A DNA stretch of 64,000 bases. Origin: Vibrio nitrifigilis. GTDB taxonomy: Bacteria; Pseudomonadota; Gammaproteobacteria; Enterobacterales; Vibrionaceae. A model generated the notes under the pieces. That model saw only the letters and a program-made list of their open reading frames with translations, ran no database searches and was not told the DNA's origin. How positions within the stretch are numbered: position 1 is the first letter of the stretch; each line of letters begins with the position of its first letter. The translations under genes were made by a program, and so were the position numbers. The stretch covers positions 1,612,001 to 1,676,000 of the forward strand of contig NZ_JADPMR010000001.1 in NCBI RefSeq assembly GCF_015686695.1, read 5' to 3'. Below, one piece after another: positions 1 through 8,667 of this stretch.

Positions 1-3
1 CGT

Positions 4-1734
4 ATGTTTAATCGTCACTCAGTCGCCTGGCTTAATCCTACTACGCTAAAAGACGACTTTTGGGCTGGTTTAACAGGCGCTGTATTAGTATTACCACAAG
101 GTATTGCTTACGCTATTATTGCGGGCTTACCCCCACAAGTTGGTTTATATACCTCCATCATTTCTGGTACGTTAGCGGCTATCTTTGGTAGTTCGAAACA
201 CATGATTTCAGGGCCAACAGCGGCGTTATCTATGGTGCTCGCAACATCGCTAGCCGCATTACACAATGTGAATAATGCTTCGATATTGTCATTAGTCGCG
301 TTGATTACGTTAATGATTGGTGTTATCCAATTAGCGCTCGCTGTATTAAAAGTAGGGCGATTGGTTGATGTTATTTCCCATACGGTTATTCAAGGATTTA
401 CTTCGGGTGCTGCTGTTTTGATTGCCGCGAGTCAATTCAAATATTTACTCGGTATCGAGGTCTCCTCTTCGCCAACATTAATCGGGTATTTATCAGCAAT
501 ATGGCAAGGAATAGGGCAAACTAACATCACGGTATTATCGATTGGCGGGATTACCGTTGTGAGCGCACTTATCTGGAAACGCTATATCAAAAAGGTTCCC
601 TATCTTTTAGGGTCAATGATCATTGGTTCAACCGTGTGTTATTTTATCGCCCCTACAACGTCAGCACCTATCCCTATGGTGACCGCTTTGTCGGGTAGTT
701 TACCTACATTGACACTGCCTGAATTCTCATCAAGTTTACTGTCTCAATTACTTCCAGCGGCGACAGCCATTGCCTTTTTAGGGTTGATTGAAGCGGCGTC
801 TATTTCACGTTCGATTGCTCTGCGTTCTAAGCAAAAAGTAGAGGGTAATAGGGAGTTTATTGGTCAGGGGATCTCAAATTTGGTGGGGGCTTTTTTTAGT
901 TGTTATCCCAGCTCCGGTTCTTTCACACGCTCCGGAGGGAATTTTGATTCTGGGGCAAAAACACCCATCGCTAGTGTCATTTCCGGACTTTTTGTGCTTA
1001 TCGTAATGTTGTTACTACCGGGAATGACTCAATATATTCCGATGTCTGTTATGGCTGCTGGGATCATGGTTATTGCATGGAATTTATTCGATATTAAAGG
1101 GATAGTCAGTGCAATCGGTAAAAGCCGCTCTGAGTTGCTCATTTTTGCAGGCACCTTTTTTTGTATACTGTTTATCAAATTGGAATACGCTATCTATGTG
1201 GGCATAGGGTTATCCTATTTAGTGTTTCTTTCAAACACCGTGTTACCAAAACTGACTGAAGTTGCGCCAATCGAAAGACATGGTAAACGTGAGCTCCGTA
1301 AAGTTGAACGCTATCATTTAGAGGAGTGTCCCAAGATAAAAATTTTGCGGGTAGAGGGGGCGCTTTATTTTGGGTCTACAACGTACGTACAAAATATCCT
1401 ACATGAGTATGCAAAGAACGGTATTACTCACTGTATTTTGGTTATGCGCGGCGTTAATTTTATCGATTTATCCGGTGAACATTTTTTGTTAGACAATATG
1501 AACAATCCCCAAGGGGAGTGCCGCGTTTTGCCTTGCTCTTTGCTCGGCTTTGTTATCGATAATCTTAAAATTCGCGAGTTAAGTCAGGCATTCTTGGATA
1601 AACCGACCGCTGTTACGGCTGAGAATTCAATAAGGGTGGCTGTCGAAGGGGTAGATAATGAGGTGTGTAAAACGTGTACCAAACGGATATTTAACGAATG
1701 CCAATCTAAGCCAGGCCCCAAGGGACAGCCGTAA
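4..1734 (+). CDS. SulP family anion (sulfate/bicarbonate-type) transporter
   Basis: Inner-membrane SulP/SLC26 transporter of 576 residues from the first ATG. The N-terminal two thirds form many hydrophobic helices with family motifs: LPQGIAYA near residue 31 and the PQVGLYTS stretch near residue 45. A C-terminal STAS domain covers about residues 440-540 (ALYFGS, then the conserved FIDLSG motif). The protein ends in a short Cys-rich tail (VCKTC, NEC). The substrate is an inorganic or small carboxylic anion; which one cannot be read from sequence. The frame is open to the left edge, so the true start could lie outside the window. A hairpin terminator follows at 1790. No linked genes suggest a role. 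Confidence 0.9.
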   Translation: MFNRHSVAWLNPTTLKDDFWAGLTGAVLVLPQGIAYAIIAGLPPQVGLYTSIISGTLAAIFGSSKHMISGPTAALSMVLATSLAALHNVNNASILSLVALITLMIGVIQLALAVLKVGRLVDVISHTVIQGFTSGAAVLIAASQFKYLLGIEVSSSPTLIGYLSAIWQGIGQTNITVLSIGGITVVSALIWKRYIKKVPYLLGSMIIGSTVCYFIAPTTSAPIPMVTALSGSLPTLTLPEFSSSLLSQLLPAATAIAFLGLIEAASISRSIALRSKQKVEGNREFIGQGISNLVGAFFSCYPSSGSFTRSGGNFDSGAKTPIASVISGLFVLIVMLLLPGMTQYIPMSVMAAGIMVIAWNLFDIKGIVSAIGKSRSELLIFAGTFFCILFIKLEYAIYVGIGLSYLVFLSNTVLPKLTEVAPIERHGKRELRKVERYHLEECPKIKILRVEGALYFGSTTYVQNILHEYAKNGITHCILVMRGVNFIDLSGEHFLLDNMNNPQGECRVLPCSLLGFVIDNLKIRELSQAFLDKPTAVTAENSIRVAVEGVDNEVCKTCTKRIFNECQSKPGPKGQP

Positions 1735-1789
1735 CTGTCAATTCGTGATACCCAAAGACGCAGGAATGCTTGAATTGAATGGAAAAGAA

Positions 1790-1820
1790 AAGCCGCTGAT
1801 ACTGTCAGCGGCTTTTTTAT
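1790..1820 (+). terminator. Rho-independent terminator after the SulP gene
   Basis: Ten-base inverted repeat AAGCCGCTGA / TCAGCGGCTT (1790-1799, 1805-1814) with a 5-base loop, followed by a T run. It lies 56 bases after the SulP stop codon. Confidence 0.85.
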
Positions 1821-1962
1821 ACCCGGTTAGGTATTCAACACCATTTCAGATGACCTACCACCTTTTCGTTGAAGTTTCTCTACAACGCAAGGGCATCTGA
1901 AATGATACACGTTGGCAAATTGCCAGCTCTCATTGGTTAAGTGAGAGTGTTATCGTGCGTTT

Positions 1963-2133
1963 CTAGGCATTACGCGCAGAAACACCAATATCGTCGTGGT
2001 ACGCATCAATTAACCGTTCACTGCCTTTAAAAGGATGAATGGCTTGTCCTGATTGTGCAATCCAACCTAGGACGGTAAGAGCGACTTGTTGAATCAGGTT
2101 TTTTGCTGATTTCGAGATTTTACCTACTTTCAT
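1963..2133 (-). CDS. Small hypothetical protein (56 aa), translationally coupled to the sugar porter
   Basis: Begins one base after the stop codon of the upstream sugar-porter gene: the string GGAGAATAAGATG supplies its ribosome-binding site, the porter's stop and this start. The product starts MKVGKISKSAKNLIQQ and ends VSARNA. It has a basic N-terminus, a short amphipathic or hydrophobic stretch (VALTVLGWIAQSGQA, about residues 17-31) and a mixed-charge C-terminus. No known family recognised. The tight coupling argues it is translated with the transporter; it could be a small membrane-associated accessory peptide, which is inference. Confidence 0.55.
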   Translation of the reverse strand: MKVGKISKSAKNLIQQVALTVLGWIAQSGQAIHPFKGSERLIDAYHDDIGVSARNA

Positions 2134-2134
2134 C

Positions 2135-3637
2135 TTATTCTCCTGTTCTTAGACGATTATTTTGCCATCTTGGCGTATTTGAGGCAGATAGACGAGATTT
2201 TTTGTCTCGATTTAGGTGCTTCATCACATGATCTTCCATTTTTTCTAACTGAACCCCTTTGGTTTCAGGTAAGAATCGATAGATGAACCACGTTGCTAAA
2301 ACCATGATGACGGCGAACATTCCCATCGGTGCTGCACCATGAAAGTGTTCGTTTAGCCATGGGTTTTCGTTTAAAACCGGGAAGACTAACCCGATCACAA
2401 AGTTACTTACCCACATTGCCGTGATTGCCAGAGACATACCTGCAGAACGCATACGGTTCGGGAAAATTTCTGAAATCACGATCCATGCTCCTAATCCCCA
2501 AGAGAAGGAGAAAAACAGCATAAATATCAGCATACCAAATAAAGTGAAATAACCACTTTGGATGGCTGCATCGCCGGTTAAACCGGCTGAGTGATACATA
2601 AAGAAGGCGGTGACCGTTAAACCTACAACAGCACCAATAGAGCCGACTTTTAATAGCGGTAAACGACCCAATTTATCCATCAGCATTGAGCCAATAACGG
2701 TACCAATTAATTGGAATACACCAATCCAGATGGTCATGAACATCGCTGTTTCGGTATTACCCGTGACTTTTTCTAATACGACTGGGGCGAAGTACATCAT
2801 GACGTTAACCCCGCTTGATTGTTGAATTACCGCGACGGTACAACCAAGGAATGCGAACAACCAAAAGCGACTTTGTTTGATAAGATCTCGTGCAGATGGT
2901 TGTGAATTTTTGGATTTAGAGTCTTCCTGTAAAGATTCTTCAATCGCTTGCAGCATGTTATCTGCGTATTCTTTGCCGCCAATTTTTTTCAGAATCTTTC
3001 TTGCTTCTTTAGAGCGGTTAACCATCACTAACCATCGAGGCGATTCTGGAATAAAGAGAACAAAGATGCAGAAGGCGACACAAGGGATTACTTCTGAACC
3101 GATCATGACTCGCCAACCCATATCGGTTAACCATGCTTGTGACGCACCCTTGGCGATCATAAAGTTCACGATAAAGATAACTACTTGACCACCAACAATG
3201 GCGAAGTTTTGCATGCTCAGGGCTCGACCACGAATCTGACGTGGTGACACTTCACTCATGTACATGGGTGAGATAGCAGAGGCTAGTCCTACAGCTAGAC
3301 CACCGATCATGCGGTAGATGATAAACCATGTAAACGAATCGACGAGTGACGCGCCTAAAGCGGAAATAGTAAAAAGAAGGGCGGCGATAACAAGCGCCTT
3401 TTTACGACCGACTCGGGCGGCTAATGCGCCTGAGACAAATGCACCAATGATACAACCGATTGCGACGTTTGATACTGCCCAACCCACACCAACAGAACTT
3501 AAATCAAAATAGTGTTTAATCGGGTTAATCGCACCGGAAATAACAGCGGTATCGTAACCAAATAGTAATCCACCAAGTGCAGCGACTCCGCAGATCATAA
3601 TAATGTACTTAAAATTATAACTCTTCATTACAGACAT
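2135..3637 (-). CDS. Sugar-porter family MFS transporter (XylE/GalP type)
   Basis: Twelve-helix major facilitator of the sugar porter subfamily, about 500 residues, probably a proton-coupled monosaccharide importer in the inner membrane. Visible signatures: LLFGYDTAVISGA in helix 1, GRKK between helices 2 and 3, PESPRWL after helix 6, QQSSGVNVMMYF in helix 7 (sugar-contact region), DKLGR between helices 8 and 9, and PETKG near the C-terminus. The start MSVMKSYNF is preceded by AGGAG at good spacing; the frame stays open 45 codons further upstream but without a comparable site. The sugar cannot be assigned; no catabolic gene is adjacent. Confidence 0.88.
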   Translation of the reverse strand: MSVMKSYNFKYIIMICGVAALGGLLFGYDTAVISGAINPIKHYFDLSSVGVGWAVSNVAIGCIIGAFVSGALAARVGRKKALVIAALLFTISALGASLVDSFTWFIIYRMIGGLAVGLASAISPMYMSEVSPRQIRGRALSMQNFAIVGGQVVIFIVNFMIAKGASQAWLTDMGWRVMIGSEVIPCVAFCIFVLFIPESPRWLVMVNRSKEARKILKKIGGKEYADNMLQAIEESLQEDSKSKNSQPSARDLIKQSRFWLFAFLGCTVAVIQQSSGVNVMMYFAPVVLEKVTGNTETAMFMTIWIGVFQLIGTVIGSMLMDKLGRLPLLKVGSIGAVVGLTVTAFFMYHSAGLTGDAAIQSGYFTLFGMLIFMLFFSFSWGLGAWIVISEIFPNRMRSAGMSLAITAMWVSNFVIGLVFPVLNENPWLNEHFHGAAPMGMFAVIMVLATWFIYRFLPETKGVQLEKMEDHVMKHLNRDKKSRLSASNTPRWQNNRLRTGE

Positions 3638-4581
3638 AACTGACTCCTGTTTCTTTCTAGAGTTTTGGAGTAGATATCGTCTGGATGGGGGAAATGTTGC
3701 GCTATCAATGATGTTTTGTATCAAAGGTTGCGCGTGACAACACATCCAAGTATCTACTCTTCCAACCAACACTAGGAAAGGCCTAAGTGCTAGTAGAACG
3801 GATAATCAGACAGTTCTGTCAGGGCAATAAATAAGTAATCGTGTGTTGAAAAATATGCCTACAATCTTCTTTATCTGTATTGAGTGAACTACACGTTCGT
3901 GATCCCAAAACAATACTCCTTTATTGATTTTGATTGAATTACCTTAACACAAGAAATTTTGGGATACAAATTTACAAACCATAATCATTTCCTTAAATGA
4001 AATAATTTAAGCTATTTCGTGTTTGAATATTTTCTAATTTACTTTGATTTAGATTAAATTTCAATGTGCTGGTTTTAAATATAAATATGTCATGATTTTT
4101 TTCAAAATAACCATTTAAAAACAATAATTTATAATCTTTATCGGTTGTTGATTTCTTGTTGAAATAAATAGTCTAATAAGGTGAGTTTTCAGAGTGGTAA
4201 ATTTATCAGTTTCGGTAGGGTTAAATTATTTTATGATTGGATATTTTGGTTATTGAAATAGGTGTTGTGATAAGGTTTTTTGAATGAAATATTAGTTAGT
4301 ATCTCAGTTGTTTAGTTAGTCTGAAATGTTTTTAATTGAACGTTCATTTAATAAAAAATAATAAGAAATTTCCTCGCAAATTGTGTTGAATATTTATCTT
4401 CTAAAACAGTATGTTACTGCATATTCTTTTTGGTAATGGAAATGCAATATTGCGCCAGATTTTTGCATATAAGACGTTGTCGTATTGGTATGGTGTGGTT
4501 ATTCTTTCACCACTTTAACCAAGTTTTGAAATAAGCTTTCTATGATTGATTCCAGTGATGGATGATAAAAGGAAAGATGGA
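3638..4581. other. AT-rich intergenic region, no gene seen
   Basis: About 940 bases between two divergent genes, strongly AT-rich from about 3960. No ORF with a convincing start and no stable RNA seen. A perfect 12-base palindrome GACAGTTCTGTC-like element (GACAG-TT-CTGTC) at 3809-3820, upstream of the sugar porter, could be an operator; this is only a suggestion. Confidence 0.4.
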
Positions 4582-4911
4582 ATGAACCAATTACGCCTGT
4601 CTTGTTGGGGAAAAGCAGTATTACTCTCTTTATCTATAACCTCATTTTCTACTTATGCTTTTGCTCTTACCGCACCAACTGTAGATGACTTACAACCATT
4701 TTGCAGCGATAGTGACATATGGAATAATAAAGCGGTTACAGGGGGGAGAACTATATCCCCTGAGCAGTGTATGGCAGTAGCGATGCCCTGTGGTGCTCAA
4801 ATCGTGCAGCAAACACAAGATCCAAGTCAGTTAAATCAGCTGCTTTATAGTTGCGTATTTAGTGCGCTAGGTGTGCAGATACCACTAGAAAGTCGTAGTG
4901 ATACAGAATGA
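4582..4911 (+). CDS. Small secreted or periplasmic hypothetical protein
   Basis: Unrecognised protein of about 109 residues. MNQLRLSCWGKAVLLSLSI looks like a signal peptide, probably cleaved after the Ala-rich stretch ending AFA near residue 28. The mature part holds four or five cysteines (PFC, EQC, MPC, YSC) that could form disulfides in the periplasm. The start was chosen at the ATG preceded by AAAGGAAAGATGG; a TTG at 4546 and an ATG at 4558 are in frame but would place charged residues before the signal sequence. Confidence 0.55.
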   Translation: MNQLRLSCWGKAVLLSLSITSFSTYAFALTAPTVDDLQPFCSDSDIWNNKAVTGGRTISPEQCMAVAMPCGAQIVQQTQDPSQLNQLLYSCVFSALGVQIPLESRSDTE

Positions 4912-4960
4912 TGATGGAAGGTGATGCTAAGCTGGTATATTCGATACAAGGAAAGTGTGT

Positions 4961-5581
4961 ATGAATTCTAATGACTACTTCGATAGTTTAGCCAAAGAGT
5001 GGGATGATAATCCTCATAAAGTAGCGCGGGCTAGTGCAACTGTGCAAGCAGTTAAGCGTTTGGTGATCGATACTCACACAGTGATTGATTTTGGCTGTGG
5101 AACAGGCTTACTTGGTTTACAGCTGGCAAGTCATTTTGATCACGTTCATCTGGCTGATAGCTCTGGCAACATGTTGGATGTTGCGCGCCAAAAAATTGCA
5201 CATTATAAAATCGAGAATGCTGTTGTTCATCAAATAAGCAGTCTCATTCAGTTAGATGTCAAAGCCGATGCCATTACTGTACTAATGGTGTTGCATCACA
5301 TACCTGATACACAAACATTTTTTCAACATGCGTTCGATAGGTTACAACCCAGTGGGGTGTTGATTGTAGGCGATCTATTTACTGAGGATGGCTCTTTTCA
5401 TCGGCATATCAAGCAATTTGATGGCCATAATGGTTTCGATACGCAACAATTGATTGATTTGGCGATAGAGTGTGGGTTTTCCGTCACTCAATGTGAACAC
5501 TATTTTGATGTCGAGATTGAAGATGGAGCAGACAGACGTACTTATCCCATGTTTTTATTGGTAGCGCAGAAGCCTAAATAA
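4961..5581 (+). CDS. Class I SAM-dependent methyltransferase
   Basis: About 206 residues with a Rossmann-type methyltransferase fold. Motif I is VIDFGCGTGLLGLQL near residue 44, followed by an acidic post-I position (LADSSGNML) and a motif IV-like VLMVLHHIPD. The overall pattern resembles UbiE/BioC-like small-molecule methyltransferases, but the acceptor is unknown. The start is the ATG 9 bases after AAGGAAAG; a GTG two codons upstream is also possible. It lies 49 bases after the small exported protein and could be co-transcribed with it. Confidence 0.8.
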   Translation: MNSNDYFDSLAKEWDDNPHKVARASATVQAVKRLVIDTHTVIDFGCGTGLLGLQLASHFDHVHLADSSGNMLDVARQKIAHYKIENAVVHQISSLIQLDVKADAITVLMVLHHIPDTQTFFQHAFDRLQPSGVLIVGDLFTEDGSFHRHIKQFDGHNGFDTQQLIDLAIECGFSVTQCEHYFDVEIEDGADRRTYPMFLLVAQKPK

Positions 5582-5640
5582 CAGAATGTGGGAATTAAAA
5601 GAGAAGGTACAGCTGGGGGAGTGTGAGTAGAGAATTTAAT

Positions 5641-5660
5641 GGCGTGACCGGAGTCACGCC
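5641..5660 (-). terminator. Hairpin after the cold-shock gene
   Basis: Perfect 8-bp stem GGCGTGAC / GTCACGCC with a 4-base loop, 13 bases past the cold-shock stop codon. The following leftward sequence is AT-rich but lacks a clean U run, so termination is probable rather than certain. Confidence 0.5.
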
Positions 5661-5673
5661 AAATACAACAAGC

Positions 5674-5886
5674 TTACAGAGGAGTAACTTCTGATGCTTG
5701 TGGGCCTTTCTGGCCTTGCTCAACGTTGAAGCTTACACGTTGGCCTTCAGCAAGAGTTTTGAAACCGTCAGAAACGATTGAACGGAAGTGTACGAATACG
5801 TCGCTGCCGCCGTTGTCTTGAGAGATAAAACCAAAACCTTTAGTTTCGTTGAACCATTTTACAGAACCAGTTACTTTCGCAGACAT
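5674..5886 (-). CDS. Cold-shock protein (CspA family)
   Basis: Seventy-residue single cold-shock domain, the usual length. It binds single-stranded RNA and DNA and acts as an RNA chaperone in the cytoplasm. RNP1 is KGFGFI (residues 16-21) and RNP2 is VFVHF (residues 30-34), with the aromatic WFN motif before RNP1. Start MSAKVTGSVKWF is preceded by AAAGAGGTATCT. Several hundred AT-rich bases upstream may include a long 5' leader as in cold-inducible csp genes, but I see no defined structure. Confidence 0.95.
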   Translation of the reverse strand: MSAKVTGSVKWFNETKGFGFISQDNGGSDVFVHFRSIVSDGFKTLAEGQRVSFNVEQGQKGPQASEVTPL

Positions 5887-6515
5887 AGATACCTCTTTAT
5901 ATAGTCTAGATTGTTTACAATATAAGTCTTAATAGATGCTATTAGATGGACGATGAAGCTAAGTTGACGCAAGTGATAAACGAGGGTATCGATGAATCGC
6001 TGGGAAAGACTTGTACTAAATTTTTCATTAATAGCTCTAACTAAGAACTGAGGGCAATTATACACACAAGTCGGATGAACACTAGCGTTAAATTCTGTTT
6101 TTGAATAAAATGTTGCAAATTCTTTTTTATATTTATAAAAATCAATGAGTTAGTTTGGTATTTTTTGGCGTTTTTATGTCTATTTTTACAACAATTCTCC
6201 TTTAAATCGCGATTATTCCAACTCTTTCCATCATGCACGTTGATGACTAAGTCGGCTTTTTCGCCATCTTGTTCATTATTCATGCACTGCGTTGTCACAG
6301 TTCCTCCAACTTCGTCTTGCTAATAATTATGCAATGTGAGTCTTCCGTTAGCTAAGCGTATGTTGTAAGTTAACTTTATACCCAATTGGGTTCACTATAT
6401 AGATATCGCATATAGCGGATTCCTATGAATTGGATGTTCAGATGGAGCTATAGACGACAGAGTATCAATCTCATCGATATATCCGGTCGCGCAGAATTGA
6501 GTTCATGGAGGAAAT
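5887..6515. other. AT-rich intergenic region upstream of csp and the GNAT gene
   Basis: Divergent region holding the promoters of the cold-shock gene and the acetyltransferase. Two leftward open frames here (5871-6065 and 6041-6298) have no coding character that I trust. A short symmetric element ACCCAATTGGGT lies at about 6381-6392. Confidence 0.35.
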
Positions 6516-6962
6516 GTGCGTTTTATTCCATTCAAAATGAGTGAATATCAACATGCTTATCCCTGGTTTCGAGCAGGGTTGTTTGATGTCATTGATCAAG
6601 CGCTTGGCTGGGATGAAGAGTTTCAATATGAACGCTTTCACAAAAACTTGCCATGTCACTGGTTCTACTGGGTACGCGATGACACTGAAAATGAAGCGGT
6701 AATCTGTTATCACCATGATAAAGAGACTCTTCATTTGCATTTATTAGTGGTGCCAGAAGCGAATCAGAAGCAAGGGATCGGTTTTGAGATAATCAGCCAG
6801 TTAAAGCGCCAAGCATTTTATCTAGGAAAGTCGTTAACATTATCTTGTTTTAAAAATAATCACGCAGCGATAGCTCTGTATCGTAAGGCTGAGCTAGAAA
6901 TTGTAGGAGAAGATGACCTATTTTGGGAATTCGCTTCGGTTAAACCTTCGTCTTTAAAATAG
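6516..6962 (+). CDS. GNAT family N-acetyltransferase
   Basis: About 148 residues with the GNAT fold. The C-terminal half shows LHLLVVPEANQKQGIGFEII, the beta4-alpha3 acetyl-CoA site (degenerate Q-x-x-G-I/G form), then LSCFKNNHAAIALYRKAELEI, the typical N-A-I-x-L-Y-x-K helix. The start is a GTG four bases after a strong GGAGG. The substrate is unknown and the gene appears monocistronic. Confidence 0.78.
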   Translation: MRFIPFKMSEYQHAYPWFRAGLFDVIDQALGWDEEFQYERFHKNLPCHWFYWVRDDTENEAVICYHHDKETLHLHLLVVPEANQKQGIGFEIISQLKRQAFYLGKSLTLSCFKNNHAAIALYRKAELEIVGEDDLFWEFASVKPSSLK

Positions 6963-7349
6963 CTAACTCTACTGCACTTACTCTTTCTCTAGGTTGAACG
7001 TATTAAACGTCTACATAGCTCTAATGTTGTTTTAATCAATAGCTTAGGCAGAAAGTTGCCAGACATAATCCTGACATCTCTCACGCTCAATGCTGACATT
7101 AATAATGAGTAACATCGATATTCTCGCGCTTCCCATTGACGTTAACTCTGTTAACTAAGGCATAGCTGTCCTGTGACGTTTGCAAGCTGTAAGCCTAAGT
7201 GGTGAGAATTTTAGATTCTTACGAAGTGATTAGCGCAATGGGCTACCTCTCTCCATGAGTCAAACACCTTTGCGCTGTATGTATAGGCTCACCGTATTGA
7301 TAGCCCTCGAGCATTCGAACGTACAGCGTATGCAGTAAAAGGAAATATT
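6963..7349. other. Intergenic region, nothing clear
   Basis: About 390 bases between the acetyltransferase and the YqaE-like gene. It should contain the promoter of the latter. No ORF, strong hairpin or recognised motif was found. Confidence 0.3.
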
Positions 7350-7544
7350 ATGAGATTATTGCTGGCGATTTTAATCCCTTGGCTTCAGTTCTTTACCATT
7401 GGTCGTCCAATCGCAGGTATCATCTGCTTAATTTTGCAATTGTCGGTCATTGGTTGGGTCCCCGCAGCAATATGGTCGGTGTATGCCCTGAGCCAATACA
7501 ACACTGATAAAAAGATCAATGATGCATTTCGCGATCATCGTTGA
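7350..7544 (+). CDS. Small two-helix membrane protein, YqaE/Pmp3-like
   Basis: Sixty-four residues with two hydrophobic segments (LLLAILIPWLQFFTIG and IAGIICLILQLSVIGWVPAAIWSVYAL) separated by a short polar turn, then a charged tail. Length and layout fit the YqaE/Pmp3 group of small stress-related membrane proteins. A good site (AAAAGGAAATATT) precedes the ATG and a terminator follows at 7580. The exact function is unknown. Confidence 0.65.
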   Translation: MRLLLAILIPWLQFFTIGRPIAGIICLILQLSVIGWVPAAIWSVYALSQYNTDKKINDAFRDHR

Positions 7545-7579
7545 TGAAAGTGACTAAATAGTATTGATATAAGCAACGG

Positions 7580-7620
7580 AAACCACTACTGAATGCTATT
7601 TAGTAGTGGTTTTGTTGTTA
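7580..7620 (+). terminator. Rho-independent terminator
   Basis: Eleven-base inverted repeat AAACCACTACT / AGTAGTGGTTT (7580-7590, 7602-7612) followed by a T-rich stretch, 36 bases after the YqaE-like stop. Confidence 0.75.
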
Positions 7621-8101
7621 TTGAGGAGCACTTATAATTTTGGCCGTTGATGTTTAGTACAGTGAGTAGCGCGCTTATGTTGTTGGGGGCACTTTTTCTC
7701 GTTGGGATGCTCAAGAGTGTGATGGCGAATTTATCAGCGAGAATGGTTTCGCTCTTAGGCAAATCAGTCGTTGTACTATAAAGAAGCCTGACAGTAATTT
7801 GAAATAAAATAGACATAGCGATGAATAAACCAATAATTAAGTTAATTACTTAACCTTAAATTAATTTAAAGAGGTTAATTGATGTTTTTAAATTACATTA
7901 ATATAGTTTTTTGTATATCAATATTAATTCTTTAAAATCAGCGGCTTATATCATCAAAATAAAGAGTTTTTTGTTCAAAAATATACTGTTATCCAAAGTT
8001 GGTACTGGTTTTTATGTCTCAGTTATGTATAATAAACAGCGTTCAACAACAAAATTTAAAAGGAGTGTTTGTTGACCCTAAAATCAACCAAAGAGGAGTA
8101 T
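7621..8101. other. AT-rich intergenic region
   Basis: Very AT-rich from about 7810 to 8000 and probably carrying the promoter for the small gene at 8102. A leftward 76-codon open frame at 7586-7816 overlaps the terminator and is not believed. Confidence 0.3.
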
Positions 8102-8287
8102 ATGGGTAATTTGAAAAATAATACGGAACAACATAACAATGCTTTAGAGCAATTTTTGATGCAATCAGAAGCTTATTTTTCTCTGTCTCGTGAAGAGATT
8201 GACGACTTAGAAGATACCACTTCTTCTGCGAACCTAGCGTTCATTCGTCGTGATAATGCGCCAGTTCAAAGCGCGCTCAATATCTAA
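8102..8287 (+). CDS. Small acidic hypothetical protein (61 aa, alternative 72 aa start)
   Basis: Unrecognised small protein starting MGNLKNNTEQHNN, predicted helical and acidic in the middle (SREEIDDLEDTT). It has no signal peptide or membrane segment. The chosen ATG is preceded by GAGGAG at close spacing. A TTG 33 bases upstream (8069) is in frame and also has its own site (AAAAGGAG), so two isoforms are possible. Confidence 0.5.
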   Translation: MGNLKNNTEQHNNALEQFLMQSEAYFSLSREEIDDLEDTTSSANLAFIRRDNAPVQSALNI

Positions 8288-8667
8288 TCTGTTCCAGTCT
8301 TGAATGATAGTTACTTGAGTCATCTTTATCATTACTAGACTCGGTCACAGAGCTCCGTCGTGATTGTTTTCGACGTAGAGCAAAATTTTAAAGCTTTTCT
8401 ATCACTCTATTTATTTGGCTACGCGCACAATTAATAATCAACTCAAACTGCGTACTGGTAAGCTCAACGCTTCACAATAAATAGGGTGGTTGTCCTACTC
8501 TTTCCTTCTATCTCTCCCGGTTATAAAAACCTTATCGTATCTAACGTCCATCTTAATTTCATGTCGGTGAGATCCGTTCAACTTCGACCGAACACATTGA
8601 TAAGACTCTGTTTCCTGAACATTTGGGTATAGGTTATAATCTCTCAGTCAATTTTTGGGAGACTGTC
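8288..8667. other. Intergenic region upstream of the SAHase-like gene
   Basis: About 380 bases with no recognised gene, terminator or riboswitch. It presumably holds the promoter of the next gene. An in-frame ATG at 8623 exists, but the ATG at 8668 has the better ribosome-binding site (GGGAGA). Confidence 0.3.

Noticed and set aside
1658..1900. Rightward 80-codon open frame over the SulP gene end
   Set aside because: Overlaps the SulP coding sequence and reads through the terminator at 1790; no ribosome-binding site.
6041..6298. Leftward 85-codon frame with GGAGG before a GTG
   Set aside because: The site is good but the product is Lys/Asn/Phe-rich, as expected from AT-rich non-coding DNA, and no family resemblance is seen. 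It remains a weak possibility.
7586..7816. Leftward 76-codon frame
   Set aside because: Ends inside the terminator of the YqaE-like gene and lacks a start site or coding character.
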